Origin: Cryobacterium psychrophilum
GTDB lineage: Bacteria; Actinomycetota; Actinomycetes; Actinomycetales; Microbacteriaceae
Assembly (NCBI RefSeq): GCF_004365915.1
Contig: NZ_SODI01000001.1
Coordinates: 434,001 to 498,000, forward strand
DNA: 64,000 bases
Reading direction: 5' to 3'
Numbering within the stretch: the first letter of the stretch is position 1; each line of letters opens with the position of its first letter. The position numbers were made by a program, and so were the translations under genes. Positions 36,696 through 44,352 of the stretch are shown one piece after another. The notes under the pieces were generated by a model. The model searched no databases and was not told the origin of the DNA. It saw only the letters and a list, made by a program, of their open reading frames with translations.

Positions 36696-36899
36696 ACCTC
36701 AAGTATCGCCTGCCGGCACCGGCTGCCGGGTGAGAGCGCGGAACTTCCCGCTCGCGAGGGACATCCTCCCGAGGCGATATCTCCAATCTCGCCCAGACCC
36801 TCCACACTCCCTACGAGCGACTGCGCCGACTGGAGATCGGCGAACGCGCCAATGCCGACGGGGAGTCCGCTCCGCTTTCCTCTGGCTGAACCTCTCGGA

Positions 36900-37760
36900 T
36901 TATGACCAGCGTGCGAGCAACTGCTGGAGGTGCCCGGTCAGCGCGATCGGCTGGTCGAGCATCACGTGGTGGCCGCTGTCTTCGACGACAGAGATCGGGA
37001 TCCGATCGCCAAAACGTGCCTGTACCCACTCTTCGATGTCCGCGTCGGCCGCGCCCCGACGTCCGAGTATCAAGGCGACTTCTCCTCTGATGGCGAGCAG
37101 ATCATCCGGATTCCACCACGGTGCGGTCTCGAAGATCGCCGGGTCGAACCGCCACCTCCAGCCGCCCTCGACCTGCATAATAGAGCGCTCGGCCACGTAG
37201 TCACGAATGTAGGGAATGGTTGCGGCATCCTCAGGGATGGTGCGATAACGGCTGAGGATCGTGGCCCGATCGCGGTAGATGGGGTGCTCACTGCGGTTCA
37301 TCCCGGGCAGGTGCGACCACCGTTCCCCTGACTTTGGGGTGATCGACGAATCGATCGCGAGGGTTCCCCGAATCGTGTTCGCCGCATCCGTCGCCGCAGT
37401 GAGGGCGATCAGCCCACCGAGGCTGTGCCCGAGCAGAATGGGAGGAACGGATGACTCCGCCGCAGCGACCGCCATCGTCTCGGCAGCCCACTGCGCCAAG
37501 GAATACCCGTGCCGGTGGCCGCTCGCGCCGTGTCCGGACAGGTTCGGGGCGATGATCCGATGGTTCGCGGCCAGGTTGGGTGCGATGTGATCCCACCAGC
37601 CGGCATGAGCCGCTCCTCCATGGATGAGCACGACGGGCTCACCGTCGGGGGCGCCCCAGGTTTGGTAGGCGATCGAGACGCCATCCACAGCAACTGTGTG
37701 CTGTTCGGGCGTCAGCGCGAGCGCATCGGTGAACCAGGCCGGGACTTCGATAGTGGACAT
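36900..37760 (-). CDS. alpha/beta-fold hydrolase
   Basis: A 286-residue hydrolase. Oxyanion motif LIHGGAAHAGWWDHIAPNL, nucleophile elbow ILLGHSLGGLIALT (Ser about 117), acid region LILGRRGAADADIEEW and catalytic His in VVEDSGHHVMLDQP. Lid helices lie between about 145 and 220. Resembles epoxide-hydrolase/lactonase-type enzymes, but the substrate is not predictable. Monocistronic. Confidence 0.82.
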   Translation of the reverse strand: MSTIEVPAWFTDALALTPEQHTVAVDGVSIAYQTWGAPDGEPVVLIHGGAAHAGWWDHIAPNLAANHRIIAPNLSGHGASGHRHGYSLAQWAAETMAVAAAESSVPPILLGHSLGGLIALTAATDAANTIRGTLAIDSSITPKSGERWSHLPGMNRSEHPIYRDRATILSRYRTIPEDAATIPYIRDYVAERSIMQVEGGWRWRFDPAIFETAPWWNPDDLLAIRGEVALILGRRGAADADIEEWVQARFGDRIPISVVEDSGHHVMLDQPIALTGHLQQLLARWS

Positions 37761-37926
37761 AGCTAGTCACGCTATCTCTTCTCCGGCAGCGTTCAGTCAC
37801 CGCACGCCCGGACCGCGATGCCGACTGGATCACTGTTCGCACCGCCGGTAACGCGTGCCGAGCGCCTCCCGGAGTCCCGCTCTGTGTCCGTTGCACGACT
37901 GAGTCGCGCTCCAGGTTCGCCGCGCG

Positions 37927-38985
37927 TCAGGCCGTGAAGGTGCGGTAGTTCTCGTCGTTGGCCCGCAGCACCCGCCGCACGTTCTGGTAGCCGAGCTTGA
38001 GCAGGTCTGCGCGTTCCCAGCCGCGGGCCGCCAGTTCCTCGAACAGGTTCGGGTAGTCGGCCACGGTCTCGAGGCCCACCGGCATCTCGGGGCTGCCGTC
38101 GAAGTCGCCGCCGATGCCGATGTGGTCGACGCCGGCGATTCGGCGGGCGTGCTCCACGTGGTCGGCCACGTCGGCGACCGTCACGGCCGGCGCGTCGCCG
38201 ATCGACCCGGCCTCCTGCCAGGCCCGGAACGCGGCCGAGATGAAAGCCGGCACGAAGGTGATCATCTGCACGCCGCCGTTGTCGGCGAGCCGGGCGAGGA
38301 TCTCGTCGGGCGCATTGCGCGGGTGCGGGTTGAGGGCGAAACACGATGAATGGCTAAAAATGAGCGGCAGCACGGTGGCGTCAAGGGCATCGCTCATGGT
38401 CGCTGCCGACACGTGCGAGAGGTCCACGATCATGCCGATGCGGTTCATCTCCGCGATCACTTCGCGCCCCCGATCATTGATGCCGTCGTGCAGCACCTCC
38501 CCCACGGCCGCATCGGCCCACTCGGTCGAGGAGTTCCAGGTGAGTGTCATGTAACGCACCCCGGCCCGGGCGAATTCGCGCAACACCGCGAGGGAGTTGT
38601 TCATCTGGTGGCCGCCCTCAACTCCGATCAGCGAGGCGATATGGCCGGTGATCTGGGCCCGTTGCACATCATCGGCGGTCACGGCCCAGTGCAGGTCGTT
38701 GGGGTAGTGCTCGACCATGCGGTGCACGAAATCAATCTGCTCGAGCGTGGCCTGCACGGAATCGGCACCCTCAAGATCGGTATGCACCCAGACCGACCAG
38801 AACTGGCCCTGCACTCCCCCGCGACGCAGTTTGGGGACATCCGTTTGCAGCATGCTGAGCGCGGACTCGGGCTCCGAATCGAGGTCAGCCACGGAGTAGC
38901 CGCGCTTATCGCGGCACGCCCAGGCGAGGTCGTTGTGCCCGTCGATCACCGGAATCTTCAGTGGAATATGGTTCTGCTGCGTCAT
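37927..38985 (-). CDS. membrane (renal-type) dipeptidase, peptidase M19
   Basis: A 352-residue zinc dipeptidase. First zinc motif VIDGHNDLAWACRDK, bridging Glu in SLIGVEGGHQM, then YMTLTWNSS, VDLSHVSAATM, FSHSSCFALNPHPRN and VDHIGIGGDFDG: all the expected metal ligands of the M19 amidohydrolase fold are present. The ATG at 38985 follows GGGGGAC and gives the usual start; an in-frame ATG 30 codons upstream would add an Arg-rich leader. No signal peptide, so probably cytoplasmic. Cleaves dipeptides, possibly D-residue-containing ones from cell-wall turnover. Confidence 0.87.
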   Translation of the reverse strand: MTQQNHIPLKIPVIDGHNDLAWACRDKRGYSVADLDSEPESALSMLQTDVPKLRRGGVQGQFWSVWVHTDLEGADSVQATLEQIDFVHRMVEHYPNDLHWAVTADDVQRAQITGHIASLIGVEGGHQMNNSLAVLREFARAGVRYMTLTWNSSTEWADAAVGEVLHDGINDRGREVIAEMNRIGMIVDLSHVSAATMSDALDATVLPLIFSHSSCFALNPHPRNAPDEILARLADNGGVQMITFVPAFISAAFRAWQEAGSIGDAPAVTVADVADHVEHARRIAGVDHIGIGGDFDGSPEMPVGLETVADYPNLFEELAARGWERADLLKLGYQNVRRVLRANDENYRTFTA

Positions 38986-39234
38986 GCGATGTCCCCCTGC
39001 GTCTCGTTCCGCCAGCCTACGGCCCCTTCCGTGCTTGTCGGATATTGCGCACCTTGATCGGAATGCGTCTGCCATCAGGTCATAAGACTTCTCGGAAGTC
39101 AGGTCGGGTCATTTCCCGAGGCAGCCTGAGCTCACCGTTCACGCACTATCTCACTTATTGCGGGTGCCGGCCCAGCGAACCGGCGGATGCCCATAACTGC
39201 GGCATTCCACACCCACAACCAGTATGGTGATCGC

Positions 39235-39945
39235 ATGACTTCCCTTGCAGGATCATCCATTCTCGTTGTCGGCGCAACGGGCGGCCTCGGCTCCGCGATC
39301 GCCCGAATTCTGGCCGACGAAGGCGCCCTGCTCACGCTCCACGGACGGTCAGAGGAGAAAATGCACGCCCTCGCTGTGCCGGGCACGTTCGTCTATTCCG
39401 ACCTGCTTGACGCGGGCTCGGGCAACGGACTCGTCGCGGCCGCACTCGACGCCCATGGACGGCTCGACGGTGTCATCAACGCGGCCGGTGTGGTTGCCTT
39501 TGGGCCGGCGGCCGACATGAGCGACGAGAGCATGGACATCCTCTTCGCGGTGAACGCGCTCGGGCCGATGCGCCTGTTACGAGCAGCACGTCCCGCCCTG
39601 CTCAAGTCGGCGGCCGCGAAGCGGGACCCGTTCTTCCTCACCCTGAGCGGCATCGTCAGCGAGTCCCCCACCGCGAACATGGCCGCCTACTCTGCATCCA
39701 AAGCGGCCCTCGCCGCGTTCGGGCAGGCCGCCGGCCGCGAATTGCGCCGGGACGGCATCAGGTTGATCGATGCCCGACCGGGCCACACCGAGACGGGACT
39801 GGCCACCAGGCCCATCGCCGGAGCGGCACCGCGCATGCCCGCCGGTTTCGACCCCGCCGACGTGGCCCGCCGCATCGTCGACGCCATCGTGGCCGGCGAA
39901 CGCGACCTTCCGAGCGGGGCTTTCTCGCCGCAGCACGCGGCCTGA
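39235..39945 (+). CDS. short-chain dehydrogenase/reductase
   Basis: A 236-residue SDR. Cofactor motif LVVGATGGLGSAIARILADE, NAAG at INAAGVVAFGP, catalytic Ser/Tyr/Lys in LSGIVSE and AAYSASKAALAAFG, then RPGHTETGLATRPI. The ATG at 39235 gives the family N-terminus. There is no clear ribosome site, and TATGGT lies just upstream, so a leaderless transcript is possible. Substrate unknown. Convergent with the photolyase gene, with 13 bases between stops. Confidence 0.82.
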   Translation: MTSLAGSSILVVGATGGLGSAIARILADEGALLTLHGRSEEKMHALAVPGTFVYSDLLDAGSGNGLVAAALDAHGRLDGVINAAGVVAFGPAADMSDESMDILFAVNALGPMRLLRAARPALLKSAAAKRDPFFLTLSGIVSESPTANMAAYSASKAALAAFGQAAGRELRRDGIRLIDARPGHTETGLATRPIAGAAPRMPAGFDPADVARRIVDAIVAGERDLPSGAFSPQHAA

Positions 39946-39958
39946 CCTGCTGCGCAGC

Positions 39959-41422
39959 TCACCAGCCGGTGCGGTTGCGCTCCTGCTCGACAACTGCCGC
40001 GCGATCGCTGAGCCGACGCAGGCCGGCGAGTGGTTGCGCCATGCGATTGTTGCCACGGATCCGTGGCTCCACGCGGTCGAGGAAGGCCCAGTACCCGGCC
40101 GTGAATGGGCAGGCATCCTCGCCGAGCCGCTTCTTCGGGTTGAACGTGCACGAGCCGCAGAAGTCGCTCATCGTCGAGATATAGGCGCCGCCTGCGGCAT
40201 ACGGCTTCGTGGCGACCAGTCCCCCGTCGGCGTGCTGGGACATGCCGACGACGTTGGCGGGCATCACCCACGGCGCGCCATCGACGAACGCATTGGTGAA
40301 CCAGTCGGTCAACTCGTCGGGCCGGTATCCGCGCTGGAGCGCCCAGTTGCCGAGCACCATCAGCCGCTGGATGTGGTGGACCCACCCGGTTCGCCCCACC
40401 TCGGTGAGCACGTGGCTGAGACAGCGCGCCCGCACCGCGCTGCCGTCCAGCTCGAGGAACTCGCGGGGCAGCGGTTCGCGGGCGTCGAGGTAATTGCTGC
40501 GGCGCACGTAGTCCTCACCGAGGTGCCAATACAGGTGCCAGACCCAGTCCCGCCAGCCCATGATCTGCCGCACGACGGCTTCGACGCTCGGCAGCGGGGC
40601 GTCACCGCGTTCGAACGCGGCCACGACAGCGTCGATGACCTCCTGCGGGTGCAACAGCCCGAGGTTCATGGGCACGCTCAACCGGGAATGACTCATCTCA
40701 CTGTCGCCGAGCAGAGAGGCATCCTCAAATGGTCCGAAGTCGCTCAGACGCGTCTCCACGAAGTCGTCGAGCGCAGTGAGTGCCTCGGCACGGGTCGCGG
40801 CGAATCGGCGTGGGCCGTCCTGACCCAGGAAATGCGCACGACCGTCGGCTTCCATGGCATCCAGGTCGAGCCGTACCTGGGCGTCGATCTCGTCCTCAAC
40901 CGGGCAATACGCATCCGGCAGGCCCAGACTCGCCGCGTTCTTGGGCGGTGGCTGGCGGTTTTCGTGATCGAAGTTGAAACGCCCACCCTCGGGCTCCGGC
41001 CCGCGCATGAGGGTGCCGGTCGCGGTTCTGCGCTCACGGTAGTACTGGTCCATCAGCATCCGTTTCGACCCACGCCCCTCCGCCCAGGCTTGAAAGTCGG
41101 CCTCGGTTGTGACGAACCCGCGGCTGGGCAACACGACCGCACCGAGTTCCTCGACAAGCCAGCGCGACCCCCACGAGGTGGGATTGATCACCTCGAGCTC
41201 GCGCCCGGTGAGCACGTCCCGGTAATGCTGTGCCGACAGGAACTCGGCGCGGTCCCCGAGCTCAGCCGCGCGGTGCCGCAGGGCGCTGAGGATGAGGTGC
41301 GCCTTCGCCCGGTGGTACGGGCGACGGGACAGCACGGCCTCAGCCTCGACCAGAATGATCGGCCCGCCATCGTCGAAGTGCGGCCCGAGCTGGTCGGCGA
41401 ACAGAAAGCGCGGCAGCGACAT
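39959..41422 (-). CDS. iron-sulfur bacterial cryptochrome/(6-4) photolyase (PhrB-like)
   Basis: A 487-residue deoxyribodipyrimidine photolyase-related protein. N-terminal antenna domain FLFADQLGPHFDDGGPIILV, then the FAD domain with WRDWVWHLYWHLGEDYVRRS, HHIQRLMVLGNWALQRG, WFTNAFVDGAPWVMPANV and GGAYISTMSDFCGSC. Four cysteines (RARCLSHV, FCGSCTF pair and ACPFTAG) match the [4Fe-4S] ligands of FeS-BCP photolyases. It repairs UV (6-4) photoproducts with blue light. The ATG at 41422 matches family starts; an in-frame start 19 codons upstream is unlikely. Confidence 0.88.
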   Translation of the reverse strand: MSLPRFLFADQLGPHFDDGGPIILVEAEAVLSRRPYHRAKAHLILSALRHRAAELGDRAEFLSAQHYRDVLTGRELEVINPTSWGSRWLVEELGAVVLPSRGFVTTEADFQAWAEGRGSKRMLMDQYYRERRTATGTLMRGPEPEGGRFNFDHENRQPPPKNAASLGLPDAYCPVEDEIDAQVRLDLDAMEADGRAHFLGQDGPRRFAATRAEALTALDDFVETRLSDFGPFEDASLLGDSEMSHSRLSVPMNLGLLHPQEVIDAVVAAFERGDAPLPSVEAVVRQIMGWRDWVWHLYWHLGEDYVRRSNYLDAREPLPREFLELDGSAVRARCLSHVLTEVGRTGWVHHIQRLMVLGNWALQRGYRPDELTDWFTNAFVDGAPWVMPANVVGMSQHADGGLVATKPYAAGGAYISTMSDFCGSCTFNPKKRLGEDACPFTAGYWAFLDRVEPRIRGNNRMAQPLAGLRRLSDRAAVVEQERNRTGW

Positions 41423-41544
41423 GAGCCACAGTCTAGTGAGGCGGATGCTGCTGCCCCGGTCACAGGAGCCGTTCGGCAACCAAAACAGTGAGAGGGTTGA
41501 GGCATCGTTTCTCCACTCAGATCGACTTCATCGAAAGCCTGGCC

Positions 41545-42024
41545 ATGACCTTCCTCGCCCCGCAGAAGAAACGCACCACAATTCCGCGCACTGTGTTCCG
41601 CGTGGTGCTTGGCGCTTTCCTGCTGCTCGCCGGTATCAGCCACCTCACCTTCAATCGCGAGGCGTTCCTTGCCCAGGTGCCCACCTGGCTGCCGGTCGAT
41701 GGCGACCTCGTGGTCGTGGCATCCGGCATCGTGGAGATCGTCCTGGGCGTTTCGCTGCTCGCTCTGGGCCGCTATCGGGTGCAGGTCGGCTGGATCGTGG
41801 CAGCGTTCTTCGTCGCCATCTTCCCCGGCAACATTTCCCAGCTCGTCACCCAGACTGACTCGTTCGGCTTGAACACCGACCTCGACCGCTCCATCCGGCT
41901 GCTGTTCCAGCCAGTCCTGGTGCTCTGGGCTCTGTGGTCGTCTGGAGCCTGGCTGGCCTGGCGCGAGCACCGCGCCGGCACGCGCACCCAGTCATCCACC
42001 GCGCCACCCGCCCCGAACGGCTAA
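41545..42024 (+). CDS. DoxX-like membrane protein
   Basis: A 159-residue protein with four membrane segments: VVLGAFLLLAGISHLTF, VVVASGIVEIVLGVSLLALG, WIVAAFFVAIFPGNISQL and LLFQPVLVLWALWSSGAWL. The helix-with-GISH pattern and FPGNISQ loop are typical of DoxX/DUF4260-like families. The start could also be GTG 41488, 19 codons earlier; 41545 is preferred because a basic segment then leads straight into the first helix. Function unknown. Confidence 0.7.
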   Translation: MTFLAPQKKRTTIPRTVFRVVLGAFLLLAGISHLTFNREAFLAQVPTWLPVDGDLVVVASGIVEIVLGVSLLALGRYRVQVGWIVAAFFVAIFPGNISQLVTQTDSFGLNTDLDRSIRLLFQPVLVLWALWSSGAWLAWREHRAGTRTQSSTAPPAPNG

Positions 42025-42281
42025 ACCGATGGGTGGGCTCACGGGCCCGAACGGGAACGCTGCGACGATGACGGCGTCGAACTCCAGAATTACCAGTGTT
42101 ATCAGGTACCAGCGTGCGTGGAACCACAAAAGCGCGTGCTCCTGCCGGGCCCGCCCAGAGCCGAACGGCAGCGCATCCTCATGGAGAACGACGATAGCTC
42201 TCCACCGCGGTTTGCCAAAAGAATGGCGATGCCGATCAGCGCGACACCGAGCACGACACCGAGCGAGATATACGACGAAAT
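42023..42281 (-). pseudogene. NuoA-like (NADH-quinone oxidoreductase subunit A) remnant
   Basis: One frame starting at ATT 42281 (ATG lost) reads SSYISLGVVLGVALIGIAIL LANRGGE as a first helix. A shift near 42190 continues as RARQEHALLWFHARWYLITL, then VILEFDAVIVAAFPFGP, which matches the second and third helices of NuoA, with a conserved acidic residue (LVFLAFDxE-type) retained in EFDA. The C-terminal end is lost into the convergent DoxX gene. No other nuo genes are nearby, so this is an isolated, broken copy. Confidence 0.5.
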
Positions 42282-42357
42282 GAAACTTCCTTCTTCTCTG
42301 TCAAGACATCCCCTTGGGTCATGGCGACGATACCGTGCCGCGTTGATGCTCCTGTAG

Positions 42358-42837
42358 CTACGACCTCGCCGCGGAATGTCGGAAAAACAATCTGTAGATC
42401 CACGACCCGAGACACCAATGGGTGGTGGTGAGCATTATGCCCCCGAGAGCGACCGCTCCTCCCAGCGTGAATCCCAACGCTGAGAACCCGTAATAGAACG
42501 ATATGGCGGAGCCCACCAGCAGCACGGTTGAGAGTAGGTACGAAAACCGTCGTGGTGTCGGCGTGGGCGGAAGCGCTGGCCGATGAAAGAGGTGTCGAAT
42601 GCCCAAATTGTAAACCAGGTCAAGAATCATTCCGCGGGGGAACAATGCTCCGCTGAGTGGAACGATTGCCCCAAATCCAAGAAAAGTGGGCGACTGCAAA
42701 GTCAATCCGACAATGATCAGGACGGTGCCCACTCCCGGCGCGAATCGCAGGGGCCCCGCATAGCAAGACTTGGCGTCCTCATCAAGAATTCCAAATCCTT
42801 GCTTATCTAGATTGTTCTTTGTGAATTCATTGAGCAT
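42358..42837 (-). CDS. DUF4395 membrane protein
   Basis: A 159-residue membrane protein with four helices; the end THWCLGSWIYRLFFRH corresponds to the (N/T)xFCLGCxxY motif of DUF4395. The second cysteine of that motif is replaced by serine. PRGMILDLVYNLGIRHLF fits the middle of the family. DUF4395 proteins often accompany thioredoxin or rhodanese genes; none is here. Low local GC in the first 40 codons. Confidence 0.65.
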   Translation of the reverse strand: MLNEFTKNNLDKQGFGILDEDAKSCYAGPLRFAPGVGTVLIIVGLTLQSPTFLGFGAIVPLSGALFPRGMILDLVYNLGIRHLFHRPALPPTPTPRRFSYLLSTVLLVGSAISFYYGFSALGFTLGGAVALGGIMLTTTHWCLGSWIYRLFFRHSAARS

Positions 42838-43592
42838 TTTTGGTTTCCTAATTGTGGTTGGAAAACTCGGTGGGTCCGACGTGGATCTCGGGGCTGCCTG
42901 CGTGTGGTGAATTTCCTGGAGCAGGAAAATCTATTCATCGGTGCTGCCCCGGTCTGGTTGACTAGCCACCCAAAGTGACGGGTCCGCCTCGGCTCAGGTC
43001 TGTGCCCGATAAAGGCACCTATGTAACCAGGTGCGAAACCCGCCAAGTTCCCCGATCCTGGCAACATCTCCCCCGCGCCCGAGGAGAACGGAAACTCACA
43101 ACCAGCGTTTCCATCTCACCATACAGACGGATCTCAGCGATCACGGGTCGTTCGCGCCCGATCGTGCCGAGGAGGTCTGCCATCGAGGTCGAGGAGGTCT
43201 TCGATATGCCTGAAGACACCGACTCGGCTTCGCGTTATTTTGTATCAACAGTCATTTCGAACACGTTGCGTCACTCGCCCCTGGCGTTTTAACGAGACAG
43301 AGACGAAGCCGCCGAGGAAATCCGCGGCTGGACGCGAGAATTCACCGAAATCGCCCGTTATTCCAGAAATCGCTCCTGAGAATCCTCAGGAGCGAATTTC
43401 CTTCCACTGTTCGATGCCCCCGGCCGTGTTGCCCCTAACAGTGACAGGGGCTCTTTAGCAGTCGTGGATGTCAGCGGCACCTGCCCGACGATCTGCATCA
43501 CTGCGGCAAGTCTTCTAAGAGTGATCCTGCCTGCGGAAAGCTGGAAGGCGAGCGGCCCGTATAAACAGGCCGCCCGCCTCGTGGGAAAGAGC
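42838..43592. other. intergenic, no gene recognised (two hairpins)
   Basis: About 750 bp without a supported gene. It holds the hairpin at 43371-43394 and a weaker one near 43430-43452 (CCCCT...AGGGG followed by CTCTTT). Frames on both strands are short and of poor composition. It probably represents debris beside the IS110/GH16 remnants. Confidence 0.5.
43371..43394. terminator. perfect 10-bp hairpin
   Basis: CGCTCCTGAG-AATC-CTCAGGAGCG, followed by AATTTCCTT on the plus strand. A terminator-like stem without an obvious gene to serve; probably left from a lost gene. Confidence 0.45.
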
Positions 43593-43703
43593 CTAAATGC
43601 TCTTATATACCGAAACGTAGTCAACGAGCATTGGAACACCAGACTGTGTCAGCCCGCCGGGACGCCCCGGCCAGTTGCCGCCAATGGCCACATTGAGCCA
43701 GAA
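43593..43703 (-). pseudogene. GH16 beta-glucanase C-terminal fragment
   Basis: The frame reads FWLNVAIGGNWPGRPG, then VPMLVDYVSVYKSI and a stop. This is the end of a GH16 laminarinase-type jelly roll (family pattern LNLAVGGNWPGxP...MxVDYVRVY). Everything upstream of the FWLN strand is replaced by IS110 sequence, so an insertion sequence or a deletion removed the catalytic part. Confidence 0.62.
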
Positions 43704-43995
43704 CCCGCTCCAGGGCAGGGTGGATCTGCGTGAGGAACCCGCGGATGCGGTTGCTGGTCGCGACATTTCGCCCGAGGACATCGTCGTCGAACCCGCACAG
43801 CATCGAGAGTTCCACGACGTTTTCGTCGACGAGTTGGATCGACCGCACCGCGTGCGACAGCGCGCGGGTCGCGTGGGCGATAAATGCCGTGTCGAAGGGC
43901 ACTTCCCGGCCCGCTTGTAGGCGGCCGCGTGGCGCTCTCCCTTCCCGACGTCGACACCGATCAACACGTCCACAGCGTCATTAGTTCTCGATCAT
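43704..43995 (-). mobile_element. IS110-family transposase remnant
   Basis: The start resembles MIEN-DAVDVLIGVDVGKGERH with one extra base after the fourth codon. VDVGK is the first Asp of the IS110 DEDD domain. About 50 residues are missing before REVPFDTAFIAHATRALSHA, which is in another frame, and it proceeds through LSMLCGFDDDVLG and SNRIRGFLTQIHPALERVL. It then abuts the GH16 fragment near 43703. The second half of the transposase is absent. Bases up to about 44165 show no frame and may be IS upstream sequence. Confidence 0.7.
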
Positions 43996-44319
43996 GACTG
44001 CTCCCACCTCTGAACCGTTTTCGTTGGTCTGAGCCGCGGTATCGAGTCTCGACATCCACGTTACGAATGGCCTGGACAACGGTCCGGCTCCTATCAGCGA
44101 TCACCTGATACCAATCAAGTCCGGTGACAACACCCCCCGGATCGTCAACGACTGGGGGCAATAATCATGCCGGACCCGACGGGTTAACGTCCCCCGATGA
44201 TCACACCATCCGGGGATACGAACAAGGTAACGGGGCATGACCGGGTTCCCTCGTCCATGAATCCCAGCTAGCTCGTGGTGATCACCACCCCCATTGCGGG
44301 TGCGTCAGAGCCGAAAGGG

Positions 44320-44347
44320 CGGGGGCCGGAAACATGCCCGGCCCCCG
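44320..44347 (-). terminator. terminator of the LVIVD/PA-domain gene
   Basis: Perfect 10-bp stem CGGGGGCCGG / CCGGCCCCCG around an 8-base loop, six bases beyond the stop at 44353. On the minus strand the stem is followed by CCCTTTCGG. A G/C-rich intrinsic-type terminator. Confidence 0.7.
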
Positions 44348-44352
44348 TCCGA

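Noticed and set aside
36754..36895. Short plus frame reading GDISNLAQTLHTPYERLRRL
   Set aside because: Natural-looking composition but too short, no start or ribosome site, and no family recognised.
43358..43639. Minus-strand frame containing MQIVGQVPLTSTTAKEPLSL
   Set aside because: It spans two terminator-like hairpins and has no ribosome site; no family recognised.
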